Shown here: positions 1 through 10,332 of the stretch, one piece after another
Position numbering within the stretch: the first letter of the stretch is position 1
How the letters are laid out: the number at the start of each line of letters is the position of its first letter
From: Pseudomonas sp.
Lineage (GTDB): Bacteria; Pseudomonadota; Gammaproteobacteria; Pseudomonadales; Pseudomonadaceae
Assembly (NCBI RefSeq): GCF_030150285.1
Contig: NZ_JASLGE010000085.1
Location: 1-64,000, forward strand
DNA: 64,000 nucleotides
Direction of reading: 5' to 3'
Program-made: the position numbers and the translations under genes
Notes under the pieces: generated by a model
Told to the model about the DNA's origin: nothing
Databases searched by the model: none
Seen by the model: the letters and a program-made list of their open reading frames with translations, nothing else

Positions 1-228
1 ACAAAAGGAACCAAAAAGGCCTTGCCCCGACGTTCGGCCTTCGCTGCGCTCAGGTTCCCTCGCTCCGGTCCCGCTTCGAGGGCACGCCGAGACGGGCCAT
101 CCTTGGCCCGACACGGCTTTCCCGGCATCCATGCCGGTCAATCCTCTACGCAGAACCTGCTCTCGGCCTGCCGAAAGGGGCTTGTAGATCAAGATCAAGA
201 TCAACAGCGCGTGCGGCGCGTTCCGTAG
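1..228. repeat. Dispersed intergenic repeat DNA with an ORF-like stretch
   Basis: This stretch can be read as a 68-residue Arg/Ser/Pro-rich open frame on the plus strand, but it has no ribosome binding site and no recognisable fold. The composition resembles repeat-derived spurious ORFs that I recall between genes in Pseudomonas. It contains three tandem copies of the hexamer AGATCA at 186-203. I read it as non-coding repeat DNA rather than a gene. Confidence 0.4.
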
Positions 229-360
229 CAGTTGACGAGTAGAACGAGGCTACGTCCGATTGCGCAGCGATCGTAAAACCTGAATTCCGAATCTACCAGG
301 AACACCGCGCTGTCTGGTTTCACGACGCCTTCGGCGCCGGACGTAGCCTCGCAAGGCTCG
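225..360. repeat. REP-like palindromic repeat, copy 1
   Basis: Two oppositely oriented copies of a core (GAGGCTACGTCCG and CGGACGTAGCCTC) flank a spacer, so the whole unit can fold as a hairpin. The same core recurs at 30180-30240 and 39888-40030, always in intergenic DNA. It lies just downstream of the acyl-CoA synthetase gene, where it could act as a transcription end or mRNA stabiliser. Confidence 0.6.
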
Positions 361-361
361 G

Positions 362-2062
362 TCACCCCTTGATCTCTACAAAGTCTTCTTCGTGGTACTC
401 GTGGGTGCCGCGCTCACCGCTCTGGCGTTGCAGCACTTCCATTTGTCGCAGTTCGACGCGGCGGATTTTTCCCGAGATGGTTTTCGGCAATTCAGTCACG
501 AATTCAATGCGTCTTACCCGTTTATAAGGGGCCAGGTTCTCGCGGGCGAAGGCCAGGATGCTGCATGCCAATTCGGCCGTTGCCAGCGAACCGCCGGTAA
601 GGATCAGGTACGCCTTGGGCACCGCCAGGCGCAGTGGGTCCGGGCTGGGTACCACGGCCACTTCCATCACCGCCGGGTGCTCGATCAAGGCGCTTTCCAG
701 TTCGAACGGGCTGATGCGGTAGTCAGAGGCTTTAAATACATCATCGGCACGGCCCACAAAGGTGATGTAGCCGTCGGCATCAATTTGTGCAGTGTCGCCG
801 GTGCGGTAGTAGCCGTCGCGCATGACTTCGGCGGTTTTTTCGGGGCTGTCTTCATAGCACAGCATCAGGCCCAGGGGCCGTCCTTGCAGGGGCAGAGCCA
901 CTTCACCTTCCGCCGCAGGCAGGCTGTCCGGGTCGAGCATGGTCACTTGGTATCCCGGCAAGGGTCGCCCCATTGAGCCAGGTTTGAGGGTTTGGCCGGG
1001 GGTGTTGCCCACCAGGGCGGTGGTTTCCGATTGGCCGAAGCCGTCGCGCAGCGGTAACCCCCAGGCGAGCTGGATCTGTTCGATGATTTCCGGGTTCAAC
1101 GGCTCGCCCGCCCCCACCAGTTCACGCAGTTTGAGCCGTGGGCGGTAGCTGGCCAGGTCTTCCTGGATCAACATGCGCCACACAGTGGGCGGCGCACACA
1201 AGCTGGTCACGCCGTAGGTCTCAAGGGCGTTGAGCAGGGCGGGCGCACTGAAGCGGGCGACGTTGTGAATAAAGATGCAGGCCCCGGCGTTCCAAGGCGC
1301 AAAGAAGCAGCTCCAGGCGTGTTTGGCCCAGCCCGGTGATGAAATATTGAGGTGCAGGTCGCCCGGTTGCAGGCCGATCCAGTACAGGGTCGACAAATGG
1401 CCAACCGGGTAGCTCTGATGGCTGTGCAACACCATTTTGGGTTTGGAGGTGGTGCCCGAGGTGAAATACAGCAGCATTGGGTCGGTGGCGTGTGTCTGGG
1501 CATCGGCTTCAAACTGTTCGCTGTATTCACTGGCGGCACTATGGGCCACCCAGCCTGCCGGAGCAGCTCCGACGCACACACGGCTGCAGCCCTGGCCGAG
1601 CCCGGCGAATTTGTCGACATGGGCGCTGCCCACCACCAGGTGCCGTACATTGCCGCGTTCGATACGGTCTTGCAGGTCTTCGGCGGTCAGCAACGCCGTG
1701 GCTGGAATGACCACGGCTCCGAGTTTGAAGGCCCCGAGCATGGTCTCCCACAGGGCTACGTCGTTACCCAGCATTAACAGGATGCGTTCGCCGCGCTTAA
1801 CCCCCAGCGCACGTAAATGGTTAGCCACCTGATTGGAGCGCGCCGACAGGTGCGCGAAGCTGTAGCGCTGCTCACTGCCGTCTTCTTCGACGATCCACAG
1901 GGCATTGGCTTGGTTGCCTTGGGCCAGGGTGTCGAAATAATCCAGCGCCCAGTTGAACGTCTCCAACTGCGGCCAGCGGAAGTCGCGTACAGCGGTGTCG
2001 TAATCGGTGCGGTGGGCCAGCAGGAAGTCGCGAGCGGTGATAAAGGGCTGAGCAGGGTGCAT
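362..2062 (-). CDS. Acyl-CoA synthetase (AMP-binding, medium-chain/acetate type)
   Basis: The product of about 566 residues belongs to the ANL superfamily, which activates a carboxylic acid with ATP to an acyl-adenylate and then loads CoA. The P-loop-like signature TSGTTSKPKMV, the YRTGD motif, the hinge region FVGRADDVFKASDYRIS and the C-terminal PKTISGK lysine motif are all present in order. The start at 2062 is chosen because an AAGGACG ribosome binding site lies just upstream; a longer frame to 2140 lacks one. The layout resembles the ACSM group of medium-chain acyl-CoA ligases. The exact acid substrate cannot be read from the sequence. Confidence 0.85.
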   Translation of the reverse strand: MHPAQPFITARDFLLAHRTDYDTAVRDFRWPQLETFNWALDYFDTLAQGNQANALWIVEEDGSEQRYSFAHLSARSNQVANHLRALGVKRGERILLMLGNDVALWETMLGAFKLGAVVIPATALLTAEDLQDRIERGNVRHLVVGSAHVDKFAGLGQGCSRVCVGAAPAGWVAHSAASEYSEQFEADAQTHATDPMLLYFTSGTTSKPKMVLHSHQSYPVGHLSTLYWIGLQPGDLHLNISSPGWAKHAWSCFFAPWNAGACIFIHNVARFSAPALLNALETYGVTSLCAPPTVWRMLIQEDLASYRPRLKLRELVGAGEPLNPEIIEQIQLAWGLPLRDGFGQSETTALVGNTPGQTLKPGSMGRPLPGYQVTMLDPDSLPAAEGEVALPLQGRPLGLMLCYEDSPEKTAEVMRDGYYRTGDTAQIDADGYITFVGRADDVFKASDYRISPFELESALIEHPAVMEVAVVPSPDPLRLAVPKAYLILTGGSLATAELACSILAFARENLAPYKRVRRIEFVTELPKTISGKIRRVELRQMEVLQRQSGERGTHEYHEEDFVEIKG

Positions 2063-2270
2063 GGCAATCGTCCTTATTTTTTTTATTGGGACGGGAGGCT
2101 GGCCCATGGCCAGAGGTTTGGTTCGAGTATAGGTAGGCAAAAATCAAAGCAGTACGGGCAAATAACCCTATGCGTTATGCATAAACGCCTTATGCACGGT
2201 TCGTGCTTGATGGCCCTCAAGGCTTTAAGTCCGGGGCTGAAAAACGACCAATACCGGCTTCTCGCAACGT

Positions 2271-2717
2271 TTATTGCACTTTCTTCACGGCGGTAGCGCC
2301 GGGCTGTAGCACGGCACCTTCCTCGTTACGCGCGAGCATGGGGGCCAGCGGTTTGCCGGTGTGCGTGTCGATCAGCACTGAATGGCGCTCCCCAGGCGCG
2401 AACAGATGCGCTTCACCCCATTGGCGCAGCGCCACCACCATGGGGAACAGGCCTTCTCCCTTGGCCGTCAACACATACTCCTGATACGCGGTGCCGTCCG
2501 AAGCGGCCTGTAATTGAAGAACGCCAGCGTCCACCAGCTTGCGCAGGCGATCTGTAAGGATATTGCGGGCCACCCCCAAATTGCGTTGAAAATCACCGAA
2601 GCGGCGCGCGCCGTCGAAGGCATCGCGCACGATCAACAGCGACCAGCGATCACCGACAACCGCCAGGGTACGTGCGACCGGGCAAGGCTCATCGGTCAAG
2701 GGGGCAGAACGAGGCAT
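2271..2717 (-). CDS. HxlR-family transcriptional regulator
   Basis: The protein has 148 residues with the HxlR winged helix at the N-terminus: a conserved start (CPVARTLAVVGDRWSLLIVR), then RFGDFQRNLGVARNILTDRLRKL as the recognition region. A ribosome binding site AGGA precedes the ATG. The gene is divergent from the MFS exporter at 2828, and a long inverted repeat lies between them, which suggests it represses or activates that exporter. HxlR proteins often sense electrophiles, oxidants or drugs; the signal here is unknown. The last roughly 45 residues are an extension with no motif I recognise. Confidence 0.85.
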   Translation of the reverse strand: MPRSAPLTDEPCPVARTLAVVGDRWSLLIVRDAFDGARRFGDFQRNLGVARNILTDRLRKLVDAGVLQLQAASDGTAYQEYVLTAKGEGLFPMVVALRQWGEAHLFAPGERHSVLIDTHTGKPLAPMLARNEEGAVLQPGATAVKKVQ

Positions 2718-2752
2718 GGTTTGTCCTGGTGTGGGGAAAGGAAGAACTAGTG

Positions 2753-2808
2753 TAGTTGCATTTTAAAACTTGATAAATTACCGTGCAATCAGTTTCATTT
2801 TGCAACTA
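2753..2808. promoter_or_regulatory. Inverted repeat between hxlR-type gene and MFS gene, probable operator
   Basis: TAGTTGCA at 2753-2760 is matched by TGCAACTA at 2801-2808, and similarity extends inwards (AAAACT against AGTTTC). The pair spans the AT-rich promoter gap between the divergent genes, where an HxlR dimer would be expected to bind. Confidence 0.55.
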
Positions 2809-2827
2809 GATTGGACGCTCGCTTCCC

Positions 2828-4045
2828 ATGAAAATGCCTGATTCCCCCCGTGTATTACCCCGCAGCGTGGTGTGGCTGTTTGCGCTTGCCAGCGGCATGA
2901 GCGTGGCCAATGTGTATTACGCGCAGCCTCTGTTGGACGCTCTGGCGCAAGAATTCAACATCAGCCAGGGCGCTGTCGGTGGCGTGATCACAGCCACACA
3001 AATAGGTTGTGCGCTGGCGTTGTTGTTGCTGGTGCCGCTGGGCGATCGTGTCGATCGCCGCCGTTTGATGGCCGTGCAACTGCTGCTTCTGGTGGTGGCG
3101 CTGATCGCCACAGGTATGGCGCAATCGGCGTCAGCGTTGCTGGCGGCCCTGCTACTGGTGGGGATGCTGGGCACGGCCATGACTCAGGGGCTGATTGCCT
3201 ATGCGGCGAGTGCAGCGGCACCCGAAGAGCAGGGCCGCGTGGTGGGGGCTGCACAGGGAGGCGTCTTTATCGGCTTGCTGTTGGCCCGAGTGTTTTCGGG
3301 CGCAGTCAGTGATTTGGCCGGTTGGCGCGGCGTGTACTTGAGCTGCGCCGTGTTGATGCTCGGCCTTGCAGCCCCGCTCTGGTACCGCCTGCCGGTGTTG
3401 CCCGCCGTGGTGAATAGCCTGAGTTACCCGCGTTTGATTGCGTCGATGGTGACCCTGCTGCGCCAGGAAAAGGTGCTGCAGGTACGGGGCCTGCTGGCGC
3501 TGCTGATGTTTGCGGCCTTCACGACTTTCTGGAGCGCGTTGGTGCTGGCCTTGAGTGCGCCCCCGTTCCAGTTTTCGCACACGCTGATTGGCGCGTTTGG
3601 CCTGGTCGGCGTGGTGGGGGCGCTGGCGGCGGGACGTGCCGGGCAATGGGTCGACCGGGGCTATGCCCAGCGCACGAGTGCGGTGGCGCTTATGGCGCTA
3701 TCAGTGGCTTGGTGGCCTCTGTCGTTGATGGAGCGCTCTTTGTGGGCGCTGGTGATCGGTATCGTGCTGCTCGACCTGGCTGGCCAAGCGTTGCACGTCA
3801 CCAGCCAAACCCTGATCCTGCGTACCCGGCCGCACGCCCACAGTCGGTTGATCGGCCTTTATATGATGTTCTATGCCGTGGGCAGCGGGCTCGGGGCGAT
3901 CGGTTCCACTGCAGCGTACGCCTACGCGGGCTGGCAGGGCGTGTGCCTGGTGGGGGCGGCTGTGAGCCTGACAGCGTTGATATTTTGGTGGATGACCTTG
4001 CGCGCGATGCCTGGTGAAACGACGCTGCCCCCTGGAGCCGGATGA
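2828..4045 (+). CDS. MFS transporter, drug-efflux-like
   Basis: This 405-residue protein has about twelve hydrophobic segments. The segment around residues 20-35 (SGMSVANVYYAQPLLDAL) is typical of one MFS subgroup of sugar-efflux/multidrug-like exporters. The loop GDRVDRRRLM matches the MFS motif A between helices 2 and 3. It probably exports a small molecule through the inner membrane using the proton gradient. A second ATG lies two codons in, and neither start has a strong ribosome binding site. Divergent transcription from the HxlR regulator and the shared inverted repeat suggest inducible control. Confidence 0.8.
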   Translation: MKMPDSPRVLPRSVVWLFALASGMSVANVYYAQPLLDALAQEFNISQGAVGGVITATQIGCALALLLLVPLGDRVDRRRLMAVQLLLLVVALIATGMAQSASALLAALLLVGMLGTAMTQGLIAYAASAAAPEEQGRVVGAAQGGVFIGLLLARVFSGAVSDLAGWRGVYLSCAVLMLGLAAPLWYRLPVLPAVVNSLSYPRLIASMVTLLRQEKVLQVRGLLALLMFAAFTTFWSALVLALSAPPFQFSHTLIGAFGLVGVVGALAAGRAGQWVDRGYAQRTSAVALMALSVAWWPLSLMERSLWALVIGIVLLDLAGQALHVTSQTLILRTRPHAHSRLIGLYMMFYAVGSGLGAIGSTAAYAYAGWQGVCLVGAAVSLTALIFWWMTLRAMPGETTLPPGAG

Positions 4046-4191
4046 GTCAGCAATCTTGCCAAAAGCTGCACTTGAGAATACCTGCGATAAGTATGTAGTG
4101 CCTGCCAGAAATGTAATGCGTTGAAAATCTCCTTGCCCAGAAGCGTGTTGAGCGGCGCAACGGGTTTGTTCATTGTGTGAGGGGATTTACG

Positions 4192-7100
4192 ATGGTTGAT
4201 GACAGCGGGGTAACGCGCGCCGTTGCGCGAAATAGTGTTAAGCCTACGGACGTAAACACGGCCGCACAAAAAAGTTTGATAAGCTCACTCGTCAATACGG
4301 CTGATCTGGCACTTCAAATCTTGAGTAGACAGCCGCCGTTGAAGGTGCCTGTAGCGCTGTCATATATAGAGACCATGGGTTATTTGGAGTGGACGCCGAA
4401 AGATGAACTGATGCTGTGTTTTACATCATTGTTTGCCGATATGGATACCCCCCAGCAACATGACCCTGACAGACTGTTTGTTCACTGTCCCGAGTTGCCG
4501 GCGTTACATCTGAAGCGCGTTAGCCTGACTGAGGTATTTGATGAGTACAGAGGCAAACAACAGTTGCTCGGGTATTCGATACTCAGAGACGTCACTGCCA
4601 ACGTCGAAGTGTACGCTTACGAGGACCCGCTATTGTCTTCGGGACGTTATCGGGTAGCGAGGCTGAGCTACGCTGAGTTGCGTGATCGTTGTTTAATGGC
4701 CAGTCGTAGACATTTTTTCGGCGTGGGGGTTAAGCAAACACCTAAAAGCTGGTTGGCCGACGCACTTGCGGCACAACGTCAAACCGAAGCGCATTTGCGA
4801 TTAAGTGATCGTACTCTGTCAGTGTTCAGCCATAAGCTCATTACAACATTAACCGCACCGCTTACGCTGGGGGGGCCGTCTTCTGGCGAGGAACCCCCTG
4901 GGGTGTTCGCCCTTGAAGTCGCCAATGCAGACAGTAGTTACCTAGCGCTTAAAGGGGCTTTTGTGCTGACTGAAAGCCGGCGGCACTTACCTGAAAAAAC
5001 GACCAGGCCTATTGTTTTACTGATCCAGGGGCGCGGGATAGAAGAGTTTGCCAATGGGGCCCACTTTCAACAACAAATGCAGGATGTTTGGTGCACAGAA
5101 CCCGAAAAAATCAGTTTGTTTTTACCTTGCTTGGGCATTGAAGAATTAGCCAACATTAAGCAGCTTTATTTCAGGGGTGTCAGGAGTCGTCCGTTTACGG
5201 CGAACCATGTTTTTGCAGAACTGTTAGACCAGTTTATAAGAAAGCAGTACCTGGATTTACAGTATTGCGTTAGGCATTTACCCGATGAGCCGCTTGCTCG
5301 ACTGGACGCGTCAATTGATTTACGAGCCCTTTTCAGGGTGAGTGAATTATTGAAGGTCAGGGAGGTAAAAATACTGGAGCGCACGGCTAAAGTTGAACAG
5401 ACTGATATATCCTCGATTTTTCTGGCTCAATTAATTGAACATGCCCCTGATCTGAAACGCCTACAGGCTAAACTTCCCGTAGAACAACGCTTTAATCTTG
5501 ATGCCTATTATGTCAATGGTTATGTCACGGATAGTGATAATTCAGACAGTGTGGACGTTAGACGGCCCGTTTTTACGCAGTCGCTTGAGCAAGTATTAAT
5601 GCGAAAAATAAAGGGTGATCGCTCGCCCAATCAACATTATCAGGGAACAGAGTTTTTTTATGCGCTGAGTTCAGCAACCCTGTACGGCGATCCGGATATG
5701 GTCTGGGCCAACCTTGTTCACATGATTGACTCCAGGGACGAATGTGCAGCCCACTATGCCATGACTCAAAGTGCTGCTGCCAAGGCGCATGCTGCAGAAT
5801 TGATCGATCTTGAGAAAATGCTGGCAGCATTGGGTTATAACCTGACCTCTGGGGTCAGAGCGCACCCGTTCTCGAGTCTTGCACTGGATATCGTGGCCCC
5901 CCCCCATCCAAGTGTTGAGTTAGTGGTTCATCAACACTATGTGGAAACGCATCCAGATTCACTGTTTTTCTGGAAGACCGCGCCGTTTCACTCGGTGAGT
6001 CTGGCAGTATTGCTCAAGCGATACGGCCTGGGTTTACCGCAGGACGTCGAGCAAAGAACGAAGGTGGTGAATGCTCTATGCGAACTACGAGCTTCTTTAA
6101 ACTTACGCATGGTGACGGGTACCCCGCTGGTGGATGTTGTCCTCAATGACCTCAGCATAAAAGCAGTGGTTGAGCGTGCGCAGCAGTTTATCGCCGCGCA
6201 AGAGGCCTCTCACACGACCGCGAGCCCTGCGCATCTGTTAGATACGCTCTGGCAAGCCTTACCCGAATCAGACCAAGTGTTGGTCACAAAGTACGCCAGT
6301 GTCACCCCCACAGCAGCGCTTGAAGTGCTGCTTCTTTCCGCAACGGCTCAGCAGTTGGGTCGTGAGTTGATCCAGTCGTTGAGCTGGTATGGCAGCGAAC
6401 CTGGGGAACAGATTACGCCAGTTTTTTTGGCGCAATTGGTATGCAAAGCCGTGGCGTTGGTAGATGGGCAGGCGAGCCCTGGCGATGTCTGGGATAACAC
6501 CACGCCCTGTGGGGCCTTGTCCATGTGGGGGAAAAGCTATGCGCGTTTGCAGGCTGAGCGTCAGGAGGCGTTATTGGATGCTGGCAAAGCCTCCTCCAAG
6601 GCCTTTTCATACCTGCTGGAACGCGTGATGCGCGGAAATTTGTCCGCTGATTTTTTTATTCGTGATATTCCGAATGACTTGAGCTATGGCTCTGTCAGGT
6701 GGTTGACGTTCAAGCATGGCGTCAACCTTGCTCAAGCGATAAATAGCGACGCCGCGTGGCGGATGAGTTTCCAGGACATCACTGCGCTCGTAGTTAGGAT
6801 GGGCAGTCAAACCCTGGAAGACGCAGCCGCGAACCAAACGCAGGTAGTCAGAGAAAAGGCTGTCGCGTTTGCAGCAGCCCGGATGGAACCCGCGATTGTT
6901 TGGGCGGTGGTGCATGGCATTGTGCCTTGCAAACCGTTTGCCGACTATAAGCCGCACGATATTGAATACGTCGCGGCTCAACTGGATCGTCATGAGCGAT
7001 TGCTGCTTACCTCGGCCAGGGCTTTATCCGCGTTGCCTCCCGATCGAATGGCCAAGGCCCGGGCAGAGCTGGCTCTGTTCAAGCTCTCGCCTGAACGGCG

Positions 7101-10100
7101 TTTGGTTGGACCAGGCACCGCAGTAGCCACGCTGCTGGATGTTTATGCCTCTGAGAAAGACCTCAATCAATGGCAACCTTATTACGACCGGCGTGTGGAG
7201 CCTACCGCGCAGAACCTTGAACAGCATGCTGCCTTTATCAAGGCGTACCGGCGGTTAGTGGCGTTGAATTTTGAGCAAGATTATGCAGCCTTTCTCTCGG
7301 CTGCCAAGGCAGGCTACCAAGTGGTGATCGCGACGTTGCTGGCAAGGCTCCCGCGTGTTGATCGCATAGCGTTGGAAAACGGCCAGGTCCAGATGTACAC
7401 GTTAAGGCAGGTCATCGGCTACGAAGAGCCGGGTAAAGTGGACCGCATCAAGAGTGACAGCGTAGGGCGATTTGGTTTTATTTTAAAAACCAACTATTTG
7501 AACATCACGCGATTTTACGAAGTGTTCGCGCGAGAAATGATCATCAATCCCTTGCCCCATGACTTTAACCTGGTCGTTGGCGGGGTCATGCAGGATCTGC
7601 AAATTGGTGGCAGCGGGTTGAGCACGTATACCTATCTGGCACGAAACGGTACCTCCATGCCCTTTGACTGGGCGGCCTACCAGAAAGGCACCCGGCCCGA
7701 AGCTGGCAAAACATCAACGTTTATTGCCGACCCATTGGGTGAATTGCTGCTGGCGAACCTGGATGTGCGTGCGCAACCGCCCACGCCCAAAACCTTGACG
7801 TCGTTGCGCACGCAAGCGATCACTCAAACCATTGCGCAGCATTTATTCTATGTAAACGAGCGGGCGCTCTATTCGAAATGCAAAGGTATAACCTCGCTTG
7901 AAGAAGAGAGCCCGCTTGTGGTGTTGTTGAAATGGTTTTTGCCGTTTTGGGGAACCTTGGAGGATCTGTTGTCAGTCGATCCTGACCGGATTGAGCAAGC
8001 AACGTTAAGTGCTGTCACGGACCTGCTTATATTTTTGCCCATCGGTAAATTTCTGGGGGGGACAACGCGGGTGCTGAAACTCTCCGCGGGCCTTGGTTTT
8101 CGAGTGGTTATTCCCAAACTGGCCCCCTTGGCCGGTCAATTACTTATCTCATTGAGCAAGGAAATACTTCCAGACCCCGTGGCTCTTCTGCAAGGTGTAG
8201 GGCGTCTTCTCAAATGGGGGGGCAAGCGTGCATTGGCAAGAGGGCAGCGCTCTTACGCATTGATCAGCAACGGGTTACAGCACTTTCGTCAAAGCGCCAA
8301 GGAACTCACTGGGCAGGCGGGTCATTATAATCTGGTCAGTGACCTGGCGGTGGTTGACCCCGGGTACTGGAAACCACTGGCCACGGGCGATGAGTTGTTC
8401 ATGTTTGAGGGTATTGATCATGTCCCTGTGCGAAACATTGCAACGCGAATTGACCCTGCCCATGTGCTGGTTGACTCTCTGTCCGGTGTACCCTTTGGAC
8501 CACGCTTGTATACGACAGATGACGCCGTCGAACGCACGATGCTGGCGATTAAGGTTGAACTATCGAAAGCGTCAAAAGTGCAAGAGTCAGGAAAGTTTTC
8601 CGGTCTCTATGCCCTGGATAACAAGCAGTACGTTGAGTTTGATGTGTATATATTTGAGGTTCAAGTGGCTGGCCCGTCCAACAGGCTCAGGATCGTCGAT
8701 TCAAGGGCTATAACGCGGGGGTCGGGCCCTTATTTCCTGATGAATAACAATGGCTTTATTGAGGCCCAGCCACAGGCCTTTCTGAACGTGCTCAGAAGTG
8801 CCGAGTACGAAAGAAACCTGCAAATGGCCGTGGAACTTCAGATTGAGTCTTCCCAGCTTGTACCCTTACTGGAATGGACCAAGCGTCTTTATTCCGGGCG
8901 TTCAGATATTCAGGCTCACCATTTTTTGCGGGGCTTTGATTTCCCCAAAGACTCGAGGATCAGTAAGTACCAGCTGTTGTTGGAAGCGATCGAACAAGAG
9001 AGTGCGATCCCTCGATGGGCGCAGCAATTCCTGATTCCGGGTTATTGGCGGCATGAGGATCACACCTATATTCCAGCGTTGAATGCGCTCTGGCGTCTGG
9101 ACAAAACTCGCTCCAAAGAAGCGATAGAGCAGCTATGGGGCAGTTTTAATATGACAGGAGAAACGCGGACGCGGTTTTTCAATGAGCTATGTCTCACCGG
9201 GACCATTCCGGATTGGGCGCAGCAGTGGAAACTGGCTTCGAATAAGGCAGATGACCTGCACCGGTTCGATGCGCTGCATGCATCAGCGTCTGAAAGAATC
9301 ACTGAAATGCAACGCCATTCAGGGAGCATCCGTAATGAGTCTCGCAGCTTGGTTAGAGAGTTCGACTCGAATTTTTTGGACGCGTATTACCTCTCCCGAG
9401 GGTATCTGAAAAATGAGCATGATGTGCTATACCGCACCGATATAGGGGCTGTATTTCGAGGTGATCATCGACTGCCTTCAACACTTTGCGCGGACGGCCG
9501 AATGATGGCATTCAGCGGTGGGCACACTTACCAGACAACCACCGGTACGGTGATGGCAAGTAGTTTTCAATTGAGGGATGCCCAGCAATATGCGTTTGGA
9601 GAGTACTTTGCCAGTGCCGGGCAATTGCGTTATCGAGACCAGTTTGCCACGTCGCCCAGGCCCTCAAGCAGCCGTTCCGGGTCTGCTGGGGAGTCTTCTG
9701 CGGACTCGTCTCCAGTGCCCTCGAGCCCGCAGGTCCAGCAAATAGAAGGGGTTGTTTATGTGATTGATGTGAGGGGCGTGGAGGTTGTTCCGATTGCCGA
9801 CAACGTGGTGATTAATCCTCGTCAGGCTACGGCTCAAGGCTATGTTGTCTCGGCTGAGGCGCATATATCCGTTTCGCCCAATGATGGGCTACAGTCTGAG
9901 CGGCTTTGGTTGCACGAAAAGGACGGCACGCGAATAGCCAGCATCCATGACCTCAATGATCATGCTGCTGAAGAACTGGCACTGCTTGAAAATGACATCA
10001 GATCGGGGAGTGATACACAAAGAAGTTATGGACGCCTATTTTATCTCGCGGCGCAAGATCCGAACATTAAGTTGCTGGATCTTGAAAACGTGGGCGAGAT

Positions 10101-10128
10101 GCGCAACTTTACATTCGCTTCCCCTTAA
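4192..10128 (+). CDS. Giant toxin-like protein (DUF6543/dermonecrotic-type) with possible ADP-ribosyltransferase tail
   Basis: The product has 1,978 residues, starting at the ATG behind an AGGGG site rather than the upstream GTG at 4177. No signal peptide is seen. The overall build resembles the very large Pseudomonas proteins annotated as dermonecrotic toxin domain proteins (recalled family resemblance). Residues about 1242-1345 are the most hydrophobic part and could insert in a membrane. The C-terminus carries YRTD at 1747-1750, a Thr/Ser strand TTGTVMASS near 1784-1791, a Ser/Pro linker at about 1823-1847, VYVIDVRG, and SAEAH with Glu1889. This order resembles the R-S-E arrangement of ADP-ribosyltransferase toxins, although the residue two before the Glu is Ser rather than the usual Gln/Glu. 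Codon use is AT-richer than in flanking genes, suggesting transfer. Delivery route and target are unknown. Confidence 0.6.
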   Translation: MVDDSGVTRAVARNSVKPTDVNTAAQKSLISSLVNTADLALQILSRQPPLKVPVALSYIETMGYLEWTPKDELMLCFTSLFADMDTPQQHDPDRLFVHCPELPALHLKRVSLTEVFDEYRGKQQLLGYSILRDVTANVEVYAYEDPLLSSGRYRVARLSYAELRDRCLMASRRHFFGVGVKQTPKSWLADALAAQRQTEAHLRLSDRTLSVFSHKLITTLTAPLTLGGPSSGEEPPGVFALEVANADSSYLALKGAFVLTESRRHLPEKTTRPIVLLIQGRGIEEFANGAHFQQQMQDVWCTEPEKISLFLPCLGIEELANIKQLYFRGVRSRPFTANHVFAELLDQFIRKQYLDLQYCVRHLPDEPLARLDASIDLRALFRVSELLKVREVKILERTAKVEQTDISSIFLAQLIEHAPDLKRLQAKLPVEQRFNLDAYYVNGYVTDSDNSDSVDVRRPVFTQSLEQVLMRKIKGDRSPNQHYQGTEFFYALSSATLYGDPDMVWANLVHMIDSRDECAAHYAMTQSAAAKAHAAELIDLEKMLAALGYNLTSGVRAHPFSSLALDIVAPPHPSVELVVHQHYVETHPDSLFFWKTAPFHSVSLAVLLKRYGLGLPQDVEQRTKVVNALCELRASLNLRMVTGTPLVDVVLNDLSIKAVVERAQQFIAAQEASHTTASPAHLLDTLWQALPESDQVLVTKYASVTPTAALEVLLLSATAQQLGRELIQSLSWYGSEPGEQITPVFLAQLVCKAVALVDGQASPGDVWDNTTPCGALSMWGKSYARLQAERQEALLDAGKASSKAFSYLLERVMRGNLSADFFIRDIPNDLSYGSVRWLTFKHGVNLAQAINSDAAWRMSFQDITALVVRMGSQTLEDAAANQTQVVREKAVAFAAARMEPAIVWAVVHGIVPCKPFADYKPHDIEYVAAQLDRHERLLLTSARALSALPPDRMAKARAELALFKLSPERRLVGPGTAVATLLDVYASEKDLNQWQPYYDRRVEPTAQNLEQHAAFIKAYRRLVALNFEQDYAAFLSAAKAGYQVVIATLLARLPRVDRIALENGQVQMYTLRQVIGYEEPGKVDRIKSDSVGRFGFILKTNYLNITRFYEVFAREMIINPLPHDFNLVVGGVMQDLQIGGSGLSTYTYLARNGTSMPFDWAAYQKGTRPEAGKTSTFIADPLGELLLANLDVRAQPPTPKTLTSLRTQAITQTIAQHLFYVNERALYSKCKGITSLEEESPLVVLLKWFLPFWGTLEDLLSVDPDRIEQATLSAVTDLLIFLPIGKFLGGTTRVLKLSAGLGFRVVIPKLAPLAGQLLISLSKEILPDPVALLQGVGRLLKWGGKRALARGQRSYALISNGLQHFRQSAKELTGQAGHYNLVSDLAVVDPGYWKPLATGDELFMFEGIDHVPVRNIATRIDPAHVLVDSLSGVPFGPRLYTTDDAVERTMLAIKVELSKASKVQESGKFSGLYALDNKQYVEFDVYIFEVQVAGPSNRLRIVDSRAITRGSGPYFLMNNNGFIEAQPQAFLNVLRSAEYERNLQMAVELQIESSQLVPLLEWTKRLYSGRSDIQAHHFLRGFDFPKDSRISKYQLLLEAIEQESAIPRWAQQFLIPGYWRHEDHTYIPALNALWRLDKTRSKEAIEQLWGSFNMTGETRTRFFNELCLTGTIPDWAQQWKLASNKADDLHRFDALHASASERITEMQRHSGSIRNESRSLVREFDSNFLDAYYLSRGYLKNEHDVLYRTDIGAVFRGDHRLPSTLCADGRMMAFSGGHTYQTTTGTVMASSFQLRDAQQYAFGEYFASAGQLRYRDQFATSPRPSSSRSGSAGESSADSSPVPSSPQVQQIEGVVYVIDVRGVEVVPIADNVVINPRQATAQGYVVSAEAHISVSPNDGLQSERLWLHEKDGTRIASIHDLNDHAAEELALLENDIRSGSDTQRSYGRLFYLAAQDPNIKLLDLENVGEMRNFTFASP

Positions 10129-10332
10129 CCTTTAGGCATCAAGCCGATCAGTTGCTGTGTTGCTCGTTCAGCCTGTACATCCTGACCGGCAAGTCCGCAG
10201 CGGCGCCAGCCTGCCCGCGAAAACTGGCCTCCTGGCAAAGGCGCTAATCGATTAAACCGCCCGTTTAAACACGCTGTGCTATAAACTTTGCGCTAAGAAA
10301 ATTCCTACACGTCAATCAGGACGACAAGCGCA

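Noticed and set aside
22..228. 68-codon frame at the left end
   Set aside because: No ribosome binding site and repeat-like sequence; reported as a repeat instead.
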